Notes: a model not told the origin generated them from the letters alone. Shown: positions 1 to 7,725, numbered from the stretch's first letter. The stretch: 18,120 nt of DNA from CAYMJK01 sp043101635 (GCA_043101635.1 JBICIE010000121.1:1-18120); one strand, 5' to 3'. Program-made: numbers and translations.

Positions 1-170
1 TTCGCTCGAACCACCCACATGGGCAACGCCACCGGCGTTCGCTCGAATAGAAGTCTGGGATCCCCAAACCGCCTTGACAAAACGCAGGTCTTCATAGAAG
101 TGGCACGAAGAACCCGCCGCGGCGCGGCGGGCCACCCAGGAGGGCCACCTTCGCTCACTCGCTCACTCGT
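1..170. other. Noncoding left edge with repeats and a hairpin
   Basis: No convincing gene is seen here; the plus-strand reading frame that enters the region is a GC-driven shadow of the minus-strand gene. The stretch holds a direct repeat TTCGCTCGAA at 1-10 and 38-47, a GC hairpin at 113-131, and the outer half of an 8-bp tandem repeat that continues into the end of the neighbouring gene. It looks like the trailer of the minus-strand operon. Confidence 0.5.
113..131 (-). terminator. GC hairpin after the rim-type operon, possible terminator
   Basis: A perfect 8-bp inverted repeat, CCCGCCGC and GCGGCGGG, is separated by 3 nt. Read on the minus strand it lies about 40 nt after the stop codon of the M14-family gene and is followed by TTCTTCG, a weak pyrimidine tract. 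Position and stem suit a terminator for the minus-strand operon; the poor T-run keeps this tentative. Confidence 0.45.
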
Positions 171-198
171 TCATTCGCTCACTCGCTCACTCGCTTCT
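151..198. repeat. 8-bp tandem repeat (TCGCTCAC)x6 across a stop codon
   Basis: Six consecutive 8-bp units: four exact TCGCTCAC copies at 151, 159, 175 and 183, one variant TCGTTCAT at 167, and a degenerate last unit at 191. The stop codon of the M14-family gene (complement of 171-173) lies inside the variant unit, so the array encodes the last residues of that protein (SERVSE). The unit is not a multiple of three, but on the minus strand each unit contains TGA, so copy-number change would always end the protein nearby. Confidence 0.9.
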
Positions 199-1286
199 TC
201 CCCATCCCCCTCCCACTCCGTCACGACGATGTTGGTGGCGAGGTCATCGCGCAGGCGCTCGTGCAGGCTGTCATCCTTGACGCGGCGGTGGGCCTTGCGG
301 ATGGCGTCGGTCCCCTCGCGCGGGATGGCGATGTGGCAGACCGGATCGCCGGGGGCCACAGATGGCAGCGTGGTCATGCCCAGCACCACGCCGGTGTGCG
401 GGCGGGTCAGCACGTTCTGCTCGGCGCCGAGCAGGCTGGTGTTGGTCGCGATGGGCTGGTCCTGTTCGACCAGGTCGCCGGGCGCGACGTGGAAGTGCAG
501 GAAGCCGCCGCGGTCGGCCCGGATCCAGCGGGTGCGATCGACCACGGTCTGGTACGCCGGCTTGACGGGCTTGCCCGGGGCCATGCCGAGGCCGATGAGC
601 GTGTTGCGCACGCCCTGGAGGGCGTACTCGACGACGGCGGGCTCGACCTTCCAGACCTCGCCGGCCTCGAGGATGATGGTGGGCACGCCGGCAGCGCAGG
701 CGGCCTGGCGCAGGGCGCCCTTGGGGCCCTTGCCGCTGACGATGAGTTCGGACCCGAATGCGCGCGCCAGGGCGGCGACATCATCGCGGCTCATGTCGGC
801 GCGGACGTTGGGGAAGTTGGTGCGCCGGACGGCGGCGGTGTGCAGGTCTATCCCGTAGTCGCTGCGTCCGACGATCTGTCGGAAGACGACGCTGGCGAGG
901 CGGGCGGCCATGGAGCCGGTCGGCGAGCCGGGGAAGCAGCGGTTGAGGTCGCGCCGGTCGGGCAGGTAGCGGATGTGCTGGTCGAAGCCGAGGATGTTGA
1001 TGACGGGAGCGAGGATGAGGGCGCCGGCGGTGAGCTGGAAGGGCGGCTCGAGGATGATCTGGCGGATGGCGCCGGCGCCGTTGATCTCATCGCCGTGGAC
1101 CGCGGCGGTGATGAAGACCGCCGGGCCGGGTTCAGGGGCGCGCCAGATGTGCACCGGGATGGTGACGCTGAGGCCGCTGTAGCTCTCGCTGACGAGCAGG
1201 TCGATATCGCGGCGCTCGCCCGGGTCGATGGTGTGATCGCCCCAGCGGCCGATGTCGAGGCGCTCGAGTTCAGTGGTGCGAGCCAT
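171..1286 (-). CDS. Succinylglutamate desuccinylase/aspartoacylase-family zinc enzyme
   Basis: A 371-residue M14-type metallo-amidohydrolase. The AstE/aspartoacylase pattern is visible: HGDE at 64-67 (zinc ligands His64 and Glu67), DLNRCFPG at 113-120, IDLHT at 147-150 (third ligand His149), and ILEAGE at 205-210 with the likely catalytic Glu. A C-terminal beta-domain follows from about residue 250. Known members hydrolyse N-acyl amino acids. Here the gene overlaps the 3' end of a RimK-like ligase, so trimming of amino acids that the ligase adds is a plausible role, but this is inference. The ATG at 1286 is preferred because GGAG lies about 10 nt upstream; an upstream start at 1316 lacks a ribosome site and lengthens the overlap. 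The C-terminus runs into an 8-bp tandem repeat. Family assignment is firm; substrate is unknown. Confidence 0.87.
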   Translation of the reverse strand: MARTTELERLDIGRWGDHTIDPGERRDIDLLVSESYSGLSVTIPVHIWRAPEPGPAVFITAAVHGDEINGAGAIRQIILEPPFQLTAGALILAPVINILGFDQHIRYLPDRRDLNRCFPGSPTGSMAARLASVVFRQIVGRSDYGIDLHTAAVRRTNFPNVRADMSRDDVAALARAFGSELIVSGKGPKGALRQAACAAGVPTIILEAGEVWKVEPAVVEYALQGVRNTLIGLGMAPGKPVKPAYQTVVDRTRWIRADRGGFLHFHVAPGDLVEQDQPIATNTSLLGAEQNVLTRPHTGVVLGMTTLPSVAPGDPVCHIAIPREGTDAIRKAHRRVKDDSLHERLRDDLATNIVVTEWEGDGEEASERVSE

Positions 1287-2490
1287 GGGAGTGCTCCGAG
1301 CGTCCGGCGGCGACATCCGGATCGAGCCTGCGAACGCGGATGCGCTTGCGCTTGCGTCGCGATGCGACCATGTCCTTCATCATCTCCATCTTGCCGTAGC
1401 AGAGCAGCCGGTCGCCGGGTTCGAGGATGCGCGAGCCGCGGGGGTTGCTGATGACGCTGGTCCCGCGGTGCAGCGTGAGGATGACGATGTCCTTCTCGCG
1501 CAGATTCGACTGCTCGATGGTCTTGCCGACGAAGTGCGAGCCGTCGGGGATCTGCAGTTCGGCAACGCCGTAGCCGCGGCTGACGGTGAGGCGCTGGCGG
1601 ATGTCCAGTTCGGGGAAGTTGACCTGCTCGGCGATGTAGTCGACGATGGCGCCGGCGATGTCGAGGCCGGTGGCGGTCTCGATGCCCTCGAGGCCGGGGG
1701 AGCTGTTGACCTCCATGACCTGCGGGCCGGCGGCGCTCTCGAGCATGTCGACGCCGGCGACGCGCAGGCCCATGATCTGGGCAGCGCGGACGGCGGTCTG
1801 CTCGTAGGCCTCATCGAGCGTAATGGCCTCGGCGACGCCGCCGCGGTGGACATTGCTGCGGAACTCCTGGCCCTGAGCGACGCGGCGCATGGCGGCGATG
1901 ACGCGGTCGCCGACGACCAGTGCGCGGACATCCTTGCCCTTGCTCTCGGCGACGAACTTCTGGATGAGGACGTTCTGGCGGGCGCTCTGGAGCGTCTCGA
2001 TGATGGCCTCGGCGATCTTGACGCTTTCGGCGAGGATAACGCCGACGCCCTGGGTGCCCTCCAGCAGCTTGATGATGACGGGGGCGCCGCCGACGCGTTC
2101 GATGGCGGGGAGGACATCCTTGCGGTCGCGCACGAAGGCGGTGTGCGGGATGCCGATGTCGTGGCGGCTGAGGATCTGCAGCGAGCGGAGCTTGTCGCGC
2201 GAGTTGGTGATGCCGGCGGAACTGTTTGGCGTGAAGACGTCCATCTGCTCGAACTGGCGGACCACGGCGGTGCCGAAGTAGGTGATGCTGGCGCCGATGC
2301 GCGGGAGGATGGCGTCGTAGTCGCCGAGGCGCTTGCCGCGGTAGTGCAGGTCGGGCTCGGCGTGGGAGAGTTCGATGGCGAACTTGAGGGTGCTGAGGGT
2401 CTTGACGGTGTGGCCGCGCCCCTCGGCGGCCTCGCGGAGCCTGCGGGTGCTGTAGCAGCGCGGAGCGTTGGAGAGGATGGCGAGCTTCAT
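1270..2490 (-). CDS. rimK: RimK-type alpha-L-glutamate ligase fused to an RCK_C/TrkA-C-like domain
   Basis: 406 residues, about 100 longer than the usual RimK of roughly 300. The N-terminal pre-ATP-grasp region (1-95) begins MKLAILSNAP. The ATP-grasp fold follows, with IIKLLEGTQGVGV at 139-151, VLIQKFVAESKGKDVRALVV at 174-193, and the metal-binding segment VMEVNSSPGLEGIE at 258-271. RimK enzymes ligate glutamate to the C-terminus of a target, classically ribosomal protein S6. From about 300 to 375 there is a second domain, with VAELQIPDGSHFVGKTIEQ, then DIVILTLHRG and LEPGDRLLCYG. This matches the RCK_C (TrkA-C) ligand-binding fold of potassium channel regulators. The tail carries a basic run, RRKRKRIRVRR (378-388), and ends HSHGSHH. 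The ATG at 2490 forms an ATGA overlap with the protease stop, which fixes the start and implies translational coupling. Confidence 0.88.
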   Translation of the reverse strand: MKLAILSNAPRCYSTRRLREAAEGRGHTVKTLSTLKFAIELSHAEPDLHYRGKRLGDYDAILPRIGASITYFGTAVVRQFEQMDVFTPNSSAGITNSRDKLRSLQILSRHDIGIPHTAFVRDRKDVLPAIERVGGAPVIIKLLEGTQGVGVILAESVKIAEAIIETLQSARQNVLIQKFVAESKGKDVRALVVGDRVIAAMRRVAQGQEFRSNVHRGGVAEAITLDEAYEQTAVRAAQIMGLRVAGVDMLESAAGPQVMEVNSSPGLEGIETATGLDIAGAIVDYIAEQVNFPELDIRQRLTVSRGYGVAELQIPDGSHFVGKTIEQSNLREKDIVILTLHRGTSVISNPRGSRILEPGDRLLCYGKMEMMKDMVASRRKRKRIRVRRLDPDVAAGRSEHSHGSHH

Positions 2491-2966
2491 GCCGTGGGCT
2501 TTCGGGGGCCGGGGAGGCGGGGCGTCAGACGGTACCGCATCGAGGGATCCACCAGCAGCCCCTCCAGCGCCCGGCGGCCGATGAGCATGCGGCACAGCAT
2601 GCCCTCGCGCGAGACGAGGCTCACCTCGATCGTGCGGCGGACCGGTCCGATCCGGATGGCAGCCGAGACCACCGGCCGCTGCTGGGCGTCGCCGCTGCTG
2701 GGGCGCACGCTGGTCCAGCGGACGACACCGGCCTCGACGGTGACGGTGCGGCGGGCCGGCCGTTCGCGGGTGACGACCTCGAAACGGACGCGGTCTGCGT
2801 CGACGGGCTCAATGTGTGTGACGTGGATGGCGCTGGTGCGGGCGCCGGTGTCGATCTTGGCGCGGATGCCGCGGACGCCCCAGGAGGGGATGGCAACGCG
2901 CTCGCGCCAGCCGAGGACCGGCTGACCCGGCTCGCTCAGCGCTGGCGGATCGGGATGCGGCGTCAT
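2487..2966 (-). CDS. RimB-like retropepsin-fold ("ATP-dependent zinc") protease
   Basis: 159 residues of the family annotated as ATP-dependent zinc protease, now regarded as a retropepsin-like aspartic protease (RimB). The active-site motif is IDTGARTSAI at 38-47, preceded by the typical VLGWRERVAIPSWG, and the conserved MLIGRRAL lies at 127-134. In Pseudomonas, RimB works with RimK by processing the glutamate tail on S6; here it sits directly upstream of a RimK-like gene in an ATGA overlap, supporting the same partnership. The ATG at 2966 was chosen because a TATACT hexamer ends 7 nt before it, suggesting a leaderless start. An alternative TTG at 3008 would overlap the upstream stop as TTGA and add 14 residues with no conserved content. 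No signal peptide is seen; a cytoplasmic protein is expected. Confidence 0.85.
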   Translation of the reverse strand: MTPHPDPPALSEPGQPVLGWRERVAIPSWGVRGIRAKIDTGARTSAIHVTHIEPVDADRVRFEVVTRERPARRTVTVEAGVVRWTSVRPSSGDAQQRPVVSAAIRIGPVRRTIEVSLVSREGMLCRMLIGRRALEGLLVDPSMRYRLTPRLPGPRKPTA

Positions 2967-2973
2967 GCCGTGA

Positions 2974-2979
2974 AGTATA
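2974..2979 (-). promoter_or_regulatory. -10-like TATACT, likely leaderless promoter of the rim-type module
   Basis: On the minus strand TATACT lies 7 nt before the ATG at 2966, with no Shine-Dalgarno sequence between. That spacing would put transcription start at the ATG itself. A TTGACC lies 23 nt upstream, too far for a normal -35. An internal promoter separating the protease-ligase-amidohydrolase module from the upstream coiled-coil gene is therefore plausible. Confidence 0.4.
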
Positions 2980-3004
2980 GCGGGCGGCGCCGGCGCGCTG
3001 GCGG

Positions 3005-4279
3005 TCAACGGTCGCGGCGCATCTGCTGCTGTTCCATCTGGCGGCGCATCGCCTCCATCTGCGCCCGCATCTCGTCCATGGCGCGGGTCATTTCGTCGAG
3101 CTGGCGCCGCATGCGGTCGAACTGCTCGGGGGCGCGTGCGGGCTGCCGGGCCAGTTCGTCCATGTGGGCGGCAACCTCGCGCTGCAGCGCGGCGACGGCC
3201 TCGGCCCGGCCTTCGTGGCCGAACTGCCGCCAGAGTTCGGTAGCCATCGCGAGGGCGCGCATGATCTGCTCGGGCGGGGGCCCTTCCTGCTCGAAGATGC
3301 GATGGGCCTCCTCCTGGCGCCCTTCCATGGCCAGTTCGTGCAGGTGGATGGCGCGCTCGATGATGTGGGCGGCGTCGGCTCGCTCGCCTTCCCGCAGGCC
3401 GTGCATGGCGATGCGCAGGGCTTCGAGCCGGCGGCGCATGTCGCCGGACTGGTCGGGCTGCTCGGCGGGGCGGTCGCGCTCGGCCTGGTCTTGCGCCTCG
3501 GGGGCTCGCTCGCGCGGCGCGAGCTGGCGGGCAAGCTCACCGACGGCGCGGGCCCGCTCGGGGCGGTCGAAGTCAGCCCAGAGCTGGGCGGCCTGCCCGA
3601 GGATCTCGGCAAGCTGGGCCCGGCTGGGGGCGCGCCCGCGCAGCTCGGCGGCCTGCTCGCGCTGACCGGTGAGGTTCAACTCGCGCTGGTGTATGGCAAG
3701 CTCCAGAAGCTCGGCGGCGTCGTGGCGCTCGCCTTCACGCAGGGCCGGCATGGCAAGACGCATGACTTCGAGCTGCTCGCGGGCGACCTGGCGCTCCGAG
3801 CGCGGGATGCGATCGGGCTGCGGGCGGTCCTGCCCGCGGCGCGCATCGGGCGCCCGCTGGCGGACCCGCTCGGCAATCTGCGCCAGGCGCTCGGCTTCCT
3901 CCATGGCGCCGAGTTCGCGCAGGGCCCAGACGCCGCGTTCGAGCCCCTCGATGATGGCGATGTGGCGGTCCTCGGCCGGCTCGGCAGCCCGCGGGCGCTC
4001 CGGCTGCGCTTCGCGCAGGCGCCGCTCGCGCTGCTCGAGCTGGTCGCGCTCAGCCTGGAGACGATCGATCTCGCGCTCGAGTTCGGCGGCGAGCTGTTCG
4101 GCCTGCTGGCGCGCGGCCCGTTCGCGCTCCGGCTGGCCGGACTGCGTCGCCCGGAAGGTCTCCGAGAGAAGCTCGTCGGTACGCTGACTCTGGGGCCGGG
4201 CCTCGGCCTGCCGGGCCGAGATCGCGGGCGTGAGGGTCGCCGCGGCGGCCGCGGCGAAGACGATGCAAGCGCGGAACAT
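3005..4279 (-). CDS. Secreted coiled-coil protein with duplicated ~85-residue segment
   Basis: A 424-residue protein of unknown function. It opens with a signal peptide (residues 1 to about 22: Ala-rich core, PAISARQA). Residues 50-92 are a charged coiled coil rich in Glu, Arg and Gln, and a second, Met/Gln/Arg-rich coiled coil closes the protein (386-424). Between them two segments, about 170-253 and 285-370, repeat the same pattern: LExxRxAMxxLREGERxDAA, then AIHxxEL, then QLWADF versus ELWRQF. Residues 105-140 (WALRELGAMEEAERLAQIAE) resemble a third, partial copy. The ATG at 4279 is supported by AGGAGG 8 nt upstream and by the signal peptide; the reading frame stays open to 5179 only as an antisense-like shadow over the phosphorylase gene. 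Similar Glu/Arg-rich helical repeats occur in planctomycete exported proteins (from memory). A periplasmic or envelope structural role is a guess. Confidence 0.75.
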   Translation of the reverse strand: MFRACIVFAAAAAATLTPAISARQAEARPQSQRTDELLSETFRATQSGQPERERAARQQAEQLAAELEREIDRLQAERDQLEQRERRLREAQPERPRAAEPAEDRHIAIIEGLERGVWALRELGAMEEAERLAQIAERVRQRAPDARRGQDRPQPDRIPRSERQVAREQLEVMRLAMPALREGERHDAAELLELAIHQRELNLTGQREQAAELRGRAPSRAQLAEILGQAAQLWADFDRPERARAVGELARQLAPRERAPEAQDQAERDRPAEQPDQSGDMRRRLEALRIAMHGLREGERADAAHIIERAIHLHELAMEGRQEEAHRIFEQEGPPPEQIMRALAMATELWRQFGHEGRAEAVAALQREVAAHMDELARQPARAPEQFDRMRRQLDEMTRAMDEMRAQMEAMRRQMEQQQMRRDR

Positions 4280-4310
4280 GGCGGGGTCCTCCTGTCTGCC
4301 TCCTATCGGC

Positions 4311-4319
4311 AGGATACCA
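4311..4319 (-). promoter_or_regulatory. Extended -10 promoter upstream of the coiled-coil protein
   Basis: On the minus strand TGGTATCCT reads as an extended -10 (TGn followed by TATNNT). Transcription would start near 4304, giving a leader of about 25 nt with two GGAGG sites before the ATG at 4279. TTGCCG upstream is spaced only 12 nt away, so it is not a proper -35. The site lies after the terminator-like hairpin of the phosphorylase gene, which supports a separate transcription unit. Confidence 0.4.
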
Positions 4320-4365
4320 CGGAGGGTCCGGCAACGCACAGACCGGGCGGGCGATCGGCCGGAAT

Positions 4366-4390
4366 CCCCCTGCCGGCCCCGGAAAGGGGG
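4366..4390 (-). terminator. Hairpin after the phosphorylase gene, possible terminator
   Basis: Two nucleotides after the TGA of the phosphorylase gene, the minus strand can pair CCCCC with GGGGG outside an inner CCGG/CCGG stem, with a small internal loop (TTT opposite CA). There is no T-run after it, so it may be an RNA-stabilising hairpin or a weak terminator. Confidence 0.4.
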
Positions 4391-4392
4391 TT

Positions 4393-6123
4393 TCAGGCGA
4401 AGTAGGCCTTGGCGATGTACTGGGTGAGCATCCGCTGGGCGTTGAAGAACGAGCCGTTGAGGGCGATCGCCTGGCGCATGACCTGCTGCCAGCGCTCGGG
4501 GCGGTTGTGGTAGAGGGGGAGGATGGTCTTCTCGAGCTTGTCGTACATCGCGGCGGCGTCGGACAGCCGGCGGGCCTCGACGGCTTCGGCGCTCTGGTCG
4601 ATGCGGCCGCTGGCGTAGGTGTCGTCGCCGATGGCCCAGCCGGTGACGTGCTCGACGCAGCCTTCCAGCCACCAGCCGTCGAGCGTGCTGAGCGATGGCA
4701 CGCCGTTGATGGCCGCCTTCATGCCGCTGGTGCCGGAGGCCTCCAGCGGGGGCAGCGGGGTGTTGAGCCAGAGGTCGACGCCGCTGACCATGCGCTTGGC
4801 AAGGGCCATGTCGAAGTTGGGCAGGTACACGCCGACGACATCGGGGGCCAGCTTCTTGAGGCCCTGGATCAGGCGCCGGATCAGTTCGACGCCGGGCCGG
4901 TCGTAGGGGTGCGCCTTGCCGGCGCAGACGACCTGCAGCGGGCCGTGGGCGGCGGCCATGGCCCGCAGGCGATCGGGATCGGTCAGCAGCAGGTCGGCGC
5001 GTTTGTAGGCGGTGGCCCGGCGACCGAAACCCATGGTGAAGCGCTGCGGATCGAGCACGACACCGGTGAGTTCCTTGACTGTGGCGCAGAGGTCGCGCTT
5101 GGCGGCCAGGTGCGCAGCGCGCATCTCCTCCAGCGGAATACTGGCGGCGTAGCGCAGGGAGAGATTGTCCTCGCGCCATCCGGGGATGTGCCGGTCGAGG
5201 GCTTCGGCCAGCTTCGGCGCCACCCAGGTCGCGGCGTGCACGCCGTTGGTGATCGACTCGATGGAGTAGCCCTCGAACATGGCGCGCGAGACCTGGCGGT
5301 GGCGCACGGCAACGCCGTTGAGGTACTTGGAGAGATTGAAGCCGAGGAACGTCATGTTGAGCATGCGCTCCGGCGCCACCAGGGGCACGGCGTCCTGCCC
5401 GCGGTAGGGATCGATCAGCTCCGGCTCGAGCGTGGCGGTGACGAGATTCAGCGGAAACTTGTCGTGCCCGGCCGCCACCGGGGTGTGGGTGGTGAACACG
5501 CAGCGGCGGCGGACGGCCTCGACCACGGCGGTCTCGGTGGGCGGGCGCCCCTGGCGCTGAGCCTCCCGGCGAAGCAGTTCGAGCGTCAGCAGGGCCGCGT
5601 GGCCCTCGTTCATGTGGTAGGTGGTGATGTCGCGGTATCCGAGGGCCTCGAGCATCCGGACCCCGCCGATGCCCAGCACCGCCTCCTGCTTGAGGCGGTG
5701 CCGCTCGTCGCCGAGATACAGGCGATCGGTGATGCGACGGTCCTGCTCGGCGTTCTCGGGGAGGTTGGTGTCCAGCAGGATGGCCGCGGTCGATTCGCCC
5801 CCGGCGCCGGGCAGGTGGTACTTCCAGGCCCCGATCTCGACCGGCCGGCCCTCGATGCGGATCATCGCGCGGGTGTCCAGCGGCGTCAGGTACTCGCGAA
5901 CATCCCAGGTGACGGGCTCTTCGATCTGCTCGCCCCTGGCCGACAGCCGCTGGCGGAAGTGCCCGCCGGCGTGCAGGAGGGTGACGCCGACCAGGGGAAG
6001 GCCCGCGTCGGCCGCGGCCCGGAGGTGGTCGCCCGCCAGCACGCCGAGGCCGCCGGCGTAGGTGGGGACAGACGGCTCCAGGGCGATCTCCATGGAGAAG
6101 TACGCGATCGATGATGGCGGCAT
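4393..6123 (-). CDS. glgP: Alpha-glucan (glycogen/starch) phosphorylase, short GT35 form
   Basis: 576 residues of the alpha-glucan phosphorylase family (TIGR02094-like short branch of GT35). It would release glucose 1-phosphate from glycogen or another alpha-1,4-glucan in the cytoplasm using pyridoxal phosphate. Visible motifs: SIAYFSMEIAL at the N-terminus, TYAGGLGVLAGDHL at 21-34, TTYHMNEGHAALL, FTTHTPVAAGHDKFP, ESITNGVHAATWV, and the cofactor segment EASGTSGMKAAING at 461-474 with the PLP lysine at 469, followed by STLDGWW. The N-terminal DUF3417-type extension of longer members is absent. The ATG at 6123 has AAGGAG 11 nt upstream. It lies 36 nt after guaA on the same strand, so the two may be cotranscribed although their pathways are unrelated. 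Identification of the family is firm. Confidence 0.9.
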   Translation of the reverse strand: MPPSSIAYFSMEIALEPSVPTYAGGLGVLAGDHLRAAADAGLPLVGVTLLHAGGHFRQRLSARGEQIEEPVTWDVREYLTPLDTRAMIRIEGRPVEIGAWKYHLPGAGGESTAAILLDTNLPENAEQDRRITDRLYLGDERHRLKQEAVLGIGGVRMLEALGYRDITTYHMNEGHAALLTLELLRREAQRQGRPPTETAVVEAVRRRCVFTTHTPVAAGHDKFPLNLVTATLEPELIDPYRGQDAVPLVAPERMLNMTFLGFNLSKYLNGVAVRHRQVSRAMFEGYSIESITNGVHAATWVAPKLAEALDRHIPGWREDNLSLRYAASIPLEEMRAAHLAAKRDLCATVKELTGVVLDPQRFTMGFGRRATAYKRADLLLTDPDRLRAMAAAHGPLQVVCAGKAHPYDRPGVELIRRLIQGLKKLAPDVVGVYLPNFDMALAKRMVSGVDLWLNTPLPPLEASGTSGMKAAINGVPSLSTLDGWWLEGCVEHVTGWAIGDDTYASGRIDQSAEAVEARRLSDAAAMYDKLEKTILPLYHNRPERWQQVMRQAIALNGSFFNAQRMLTQYIAKAYFA

Positions 6124-6159
6124 GTCCGGGTCAACTCCTTGGGGCCGGTTTATTGTCGC

Positions 6160-7725
6160 CTATTCCCACTCGATGGTTGAGGGCGGCTTGCTGGAGATGT
6201 CGTAGACCACGCGGTTGACGCCGCGGACTTCGTTGATGATCCGGCTGGAGATACGGGCGAGAACCTCGTAGGGGATGCGGGCCCAGTCGGCGGTCATGAA
6301 GTCCTGGGTCTCGACGGCGCGGATGGCCACCACGCTCTCGTAGGTGCGCCCGTCGCCCATGACCCCGACCGACTGGACGGGCAGGAGCACGGCAAAGACC
6401 TGGCTGGTCTGGCGGTACAGATGGGCGGCGACGATCTCCTCCAGCAGGATCTCGTCGCAGTCGCGGAGGATGTCCAGCTTGGGGCGGGTTACCTCGCCGA
6501 GGATGCGCACGGCGAGGCCGGGGCCCGGGAAGGGATGGCGCCAGACGATCTGGTCGGGCACGCCCAGGGCGTCGCCGAGCTTGCGGACCTCATCCTTGAA
6601 CAGGTCGCGCAGCGGCTCGACCAGCTCGAAGCCGAGCTGCTCGGGCAGGCCGCCGACGTTGTGGTGCAGCTTGATCGAAGCGCTCTTGCCGGCGTGGCCG
6701 TGGCCGGACTCGATCACATCCGGATACAGCGTCCCCTGCGCCAGGAAGTGGGCGTCGGGGATCTCGCGGGCGGCTTCCTTGAAGACCTCGATGAAGCGGG
6801 CGCCGATCAGCTTGCGCTTCTGCTGCGGGTCGGTCACGCCGGCGAGATCGGAAAGGAACGCGGCCTCCGCGTCGACCACGCGCAGGTCGATGTGGAAGTG
6901 GTCGCGGAAGGTGGTCTCGACCAGTTGCCGCTCGTTCTTGCGCAGCAGGCCGGTGTCGACGAACACGCAGGTGAGCTGATCGCCGATGGCGCGGTGCAGC
7001 AGCGCAGCGCACACCGAGGAGTCCACGCCGCCGGAGAGCCCGCAGATGACGTGGCTCGCGCCCACGCGCTGGCGCACGCGCTCGGCGGCGGTCTCGGCGA
7101 ACGCGCTCATGCGCCAGCCGCCCCTGGCCCGGCAGATCTCGAACAGGAAGTTCTGCAGGATGTCCACCCCGTGGGGGGTATGCGTCACCTCGGGATGGAA
7201 CTGCACACCCCAGAAGCGCGGGCCGTCGCCGTCGCCGGGGCCGATGGCGGCGTGCGGGCAACTGGGCGTGGCCGCGAGGGTGCGGAAGCGGGCCGGATCC
7301 AGCGAGGCGATCTGGTCGCCGTGCGACATCCAGACCGTGGTGCGCTGGGGGATCGCGCTGAGCAGGTCGGAGCCGTCGAGCACGGTCACGCTGGCCCGCC
7401 CGAACTCGCGATGGCCGGCCCGGCGGACATCGGCGCCGAGGAGCTTGCAGGCCAGTTGCATCCCGTAGCAGATGCCCAGGACCGGCACGCCAAGCTCGAG
7501 GATGGCAGGGTCCATGGAGGGGGCCCCGTCGTCGTAGACGCTGGCCGGGCCGCCGGAGAGGATCACGCCCGCCGGCGCCATGGCGCGGATGTCCGCGGCG
7601 GGGGTTCCCGGATCGATCAGGACGGCGTAGACGCCCAGGTCGCGGCAGCGGCGCGCGATGAGCTGGGCGGTCTGCGATCCGAAGTCGAGAATCGGAACCA
7701 CTTCATCGTGCGGAAGCTGCGCCAT
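6160..7725 (-). CDS. guaA: GMP synthase (glutamine-hydrolysing)
   Basis: 521 residues, the normal GuaA length. It converts XMP, ATP and glutamine to GMP, the last step of guanine nucleotide synthesis. The N-terminal class I glutamine amidotransferase domain shows ILDFGSQTAQLIARR, the nucleophile Cys86 in GICYGMQ, and the His177/Glu179 pair in QFHPEVTHT. The ATP pyrophosphatase domain carries the PP-loop SGGVDSS at 231-237. The C-terminal dimerisation domain includes RHPFPGPGLAVRILGE and ends KPPSTIEWE, typical of the family. The ATG at 7725 has GGAG about 9 nt upstream; an in-frame extension to 7923 is Arg/Pro-rich and crosses the divergent gene, so it is not used. No guanine riboswitch is recognisable in the short upstream region. 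Confidence 0.97.
   Translation of the reverse strand: MAQLPHDEVVPILDFGSQTAQLIARRCRDLGVYAVLIDPGTPAADIRAMAPAGVILSGGPASVYDDGAPSMDPAILELGVPVLGICYGMQLACKLLGADVRRAGHREFGRASVTVLDGSDLLSAIPQRTTVWMSHGDQIASLDPARFRTLAATPSCPHAAIGPGDGDGPRFWGVQFHPEVTHTPHGVDILQNFLFEICRARGGWRMSAFAETAAERVRQRVGASHVICGLSGGVDSSVCAALLHRAIGDQLTCVFVDTGLLRKNERQLVETTFRDHFHIDLRVVDAEAAFLSDLAGVTDPQQKRKLIGARFIEVFKEAAREIPDAHFLAQGTLYPDVIESGHGHAGKSASIKLHHNVGGLPEQLGFELVEPLRDLFKDEVRKLGDALGVPDQIVWRHPFPGPGLAVRILGEVTRPKLDILRDCDEILLEEIVAAHLYRQTSQVFAVLLPVQSVGVMGDGRTYESVVAIRAVETQDFMTADWARIPYEVLARISSRIINEVRGVNRVVYDISSKPPSTIEWE

Noticed and set aside
1..47. Possible CRISPR remnant from two decamer copies
   Set aside because: Only two 10-bp copies, no further repeats and no cas genes.
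1252..2925. Plus-strand open frame of 557 codons opposite rimK
   Set aside because: Ala/Asp/Gly/Val-rich shadow without motifs; the opposite strand carries clear ATP-grasp and protease motifs.
4280..5179. Upstream extension of the coiled-coil gene
   Set aside because: The extension overlaps the phosphorylase gene in another frame, while a signal peptide and AGGAGG mark the start at 4279.
4507..6114. Plus-strand open frame of 535 codons opposite the phosphorylase gene
   Set aside because: Compositionally biased shadow; phosphorylase motifs on the minus strand are unmistakable.
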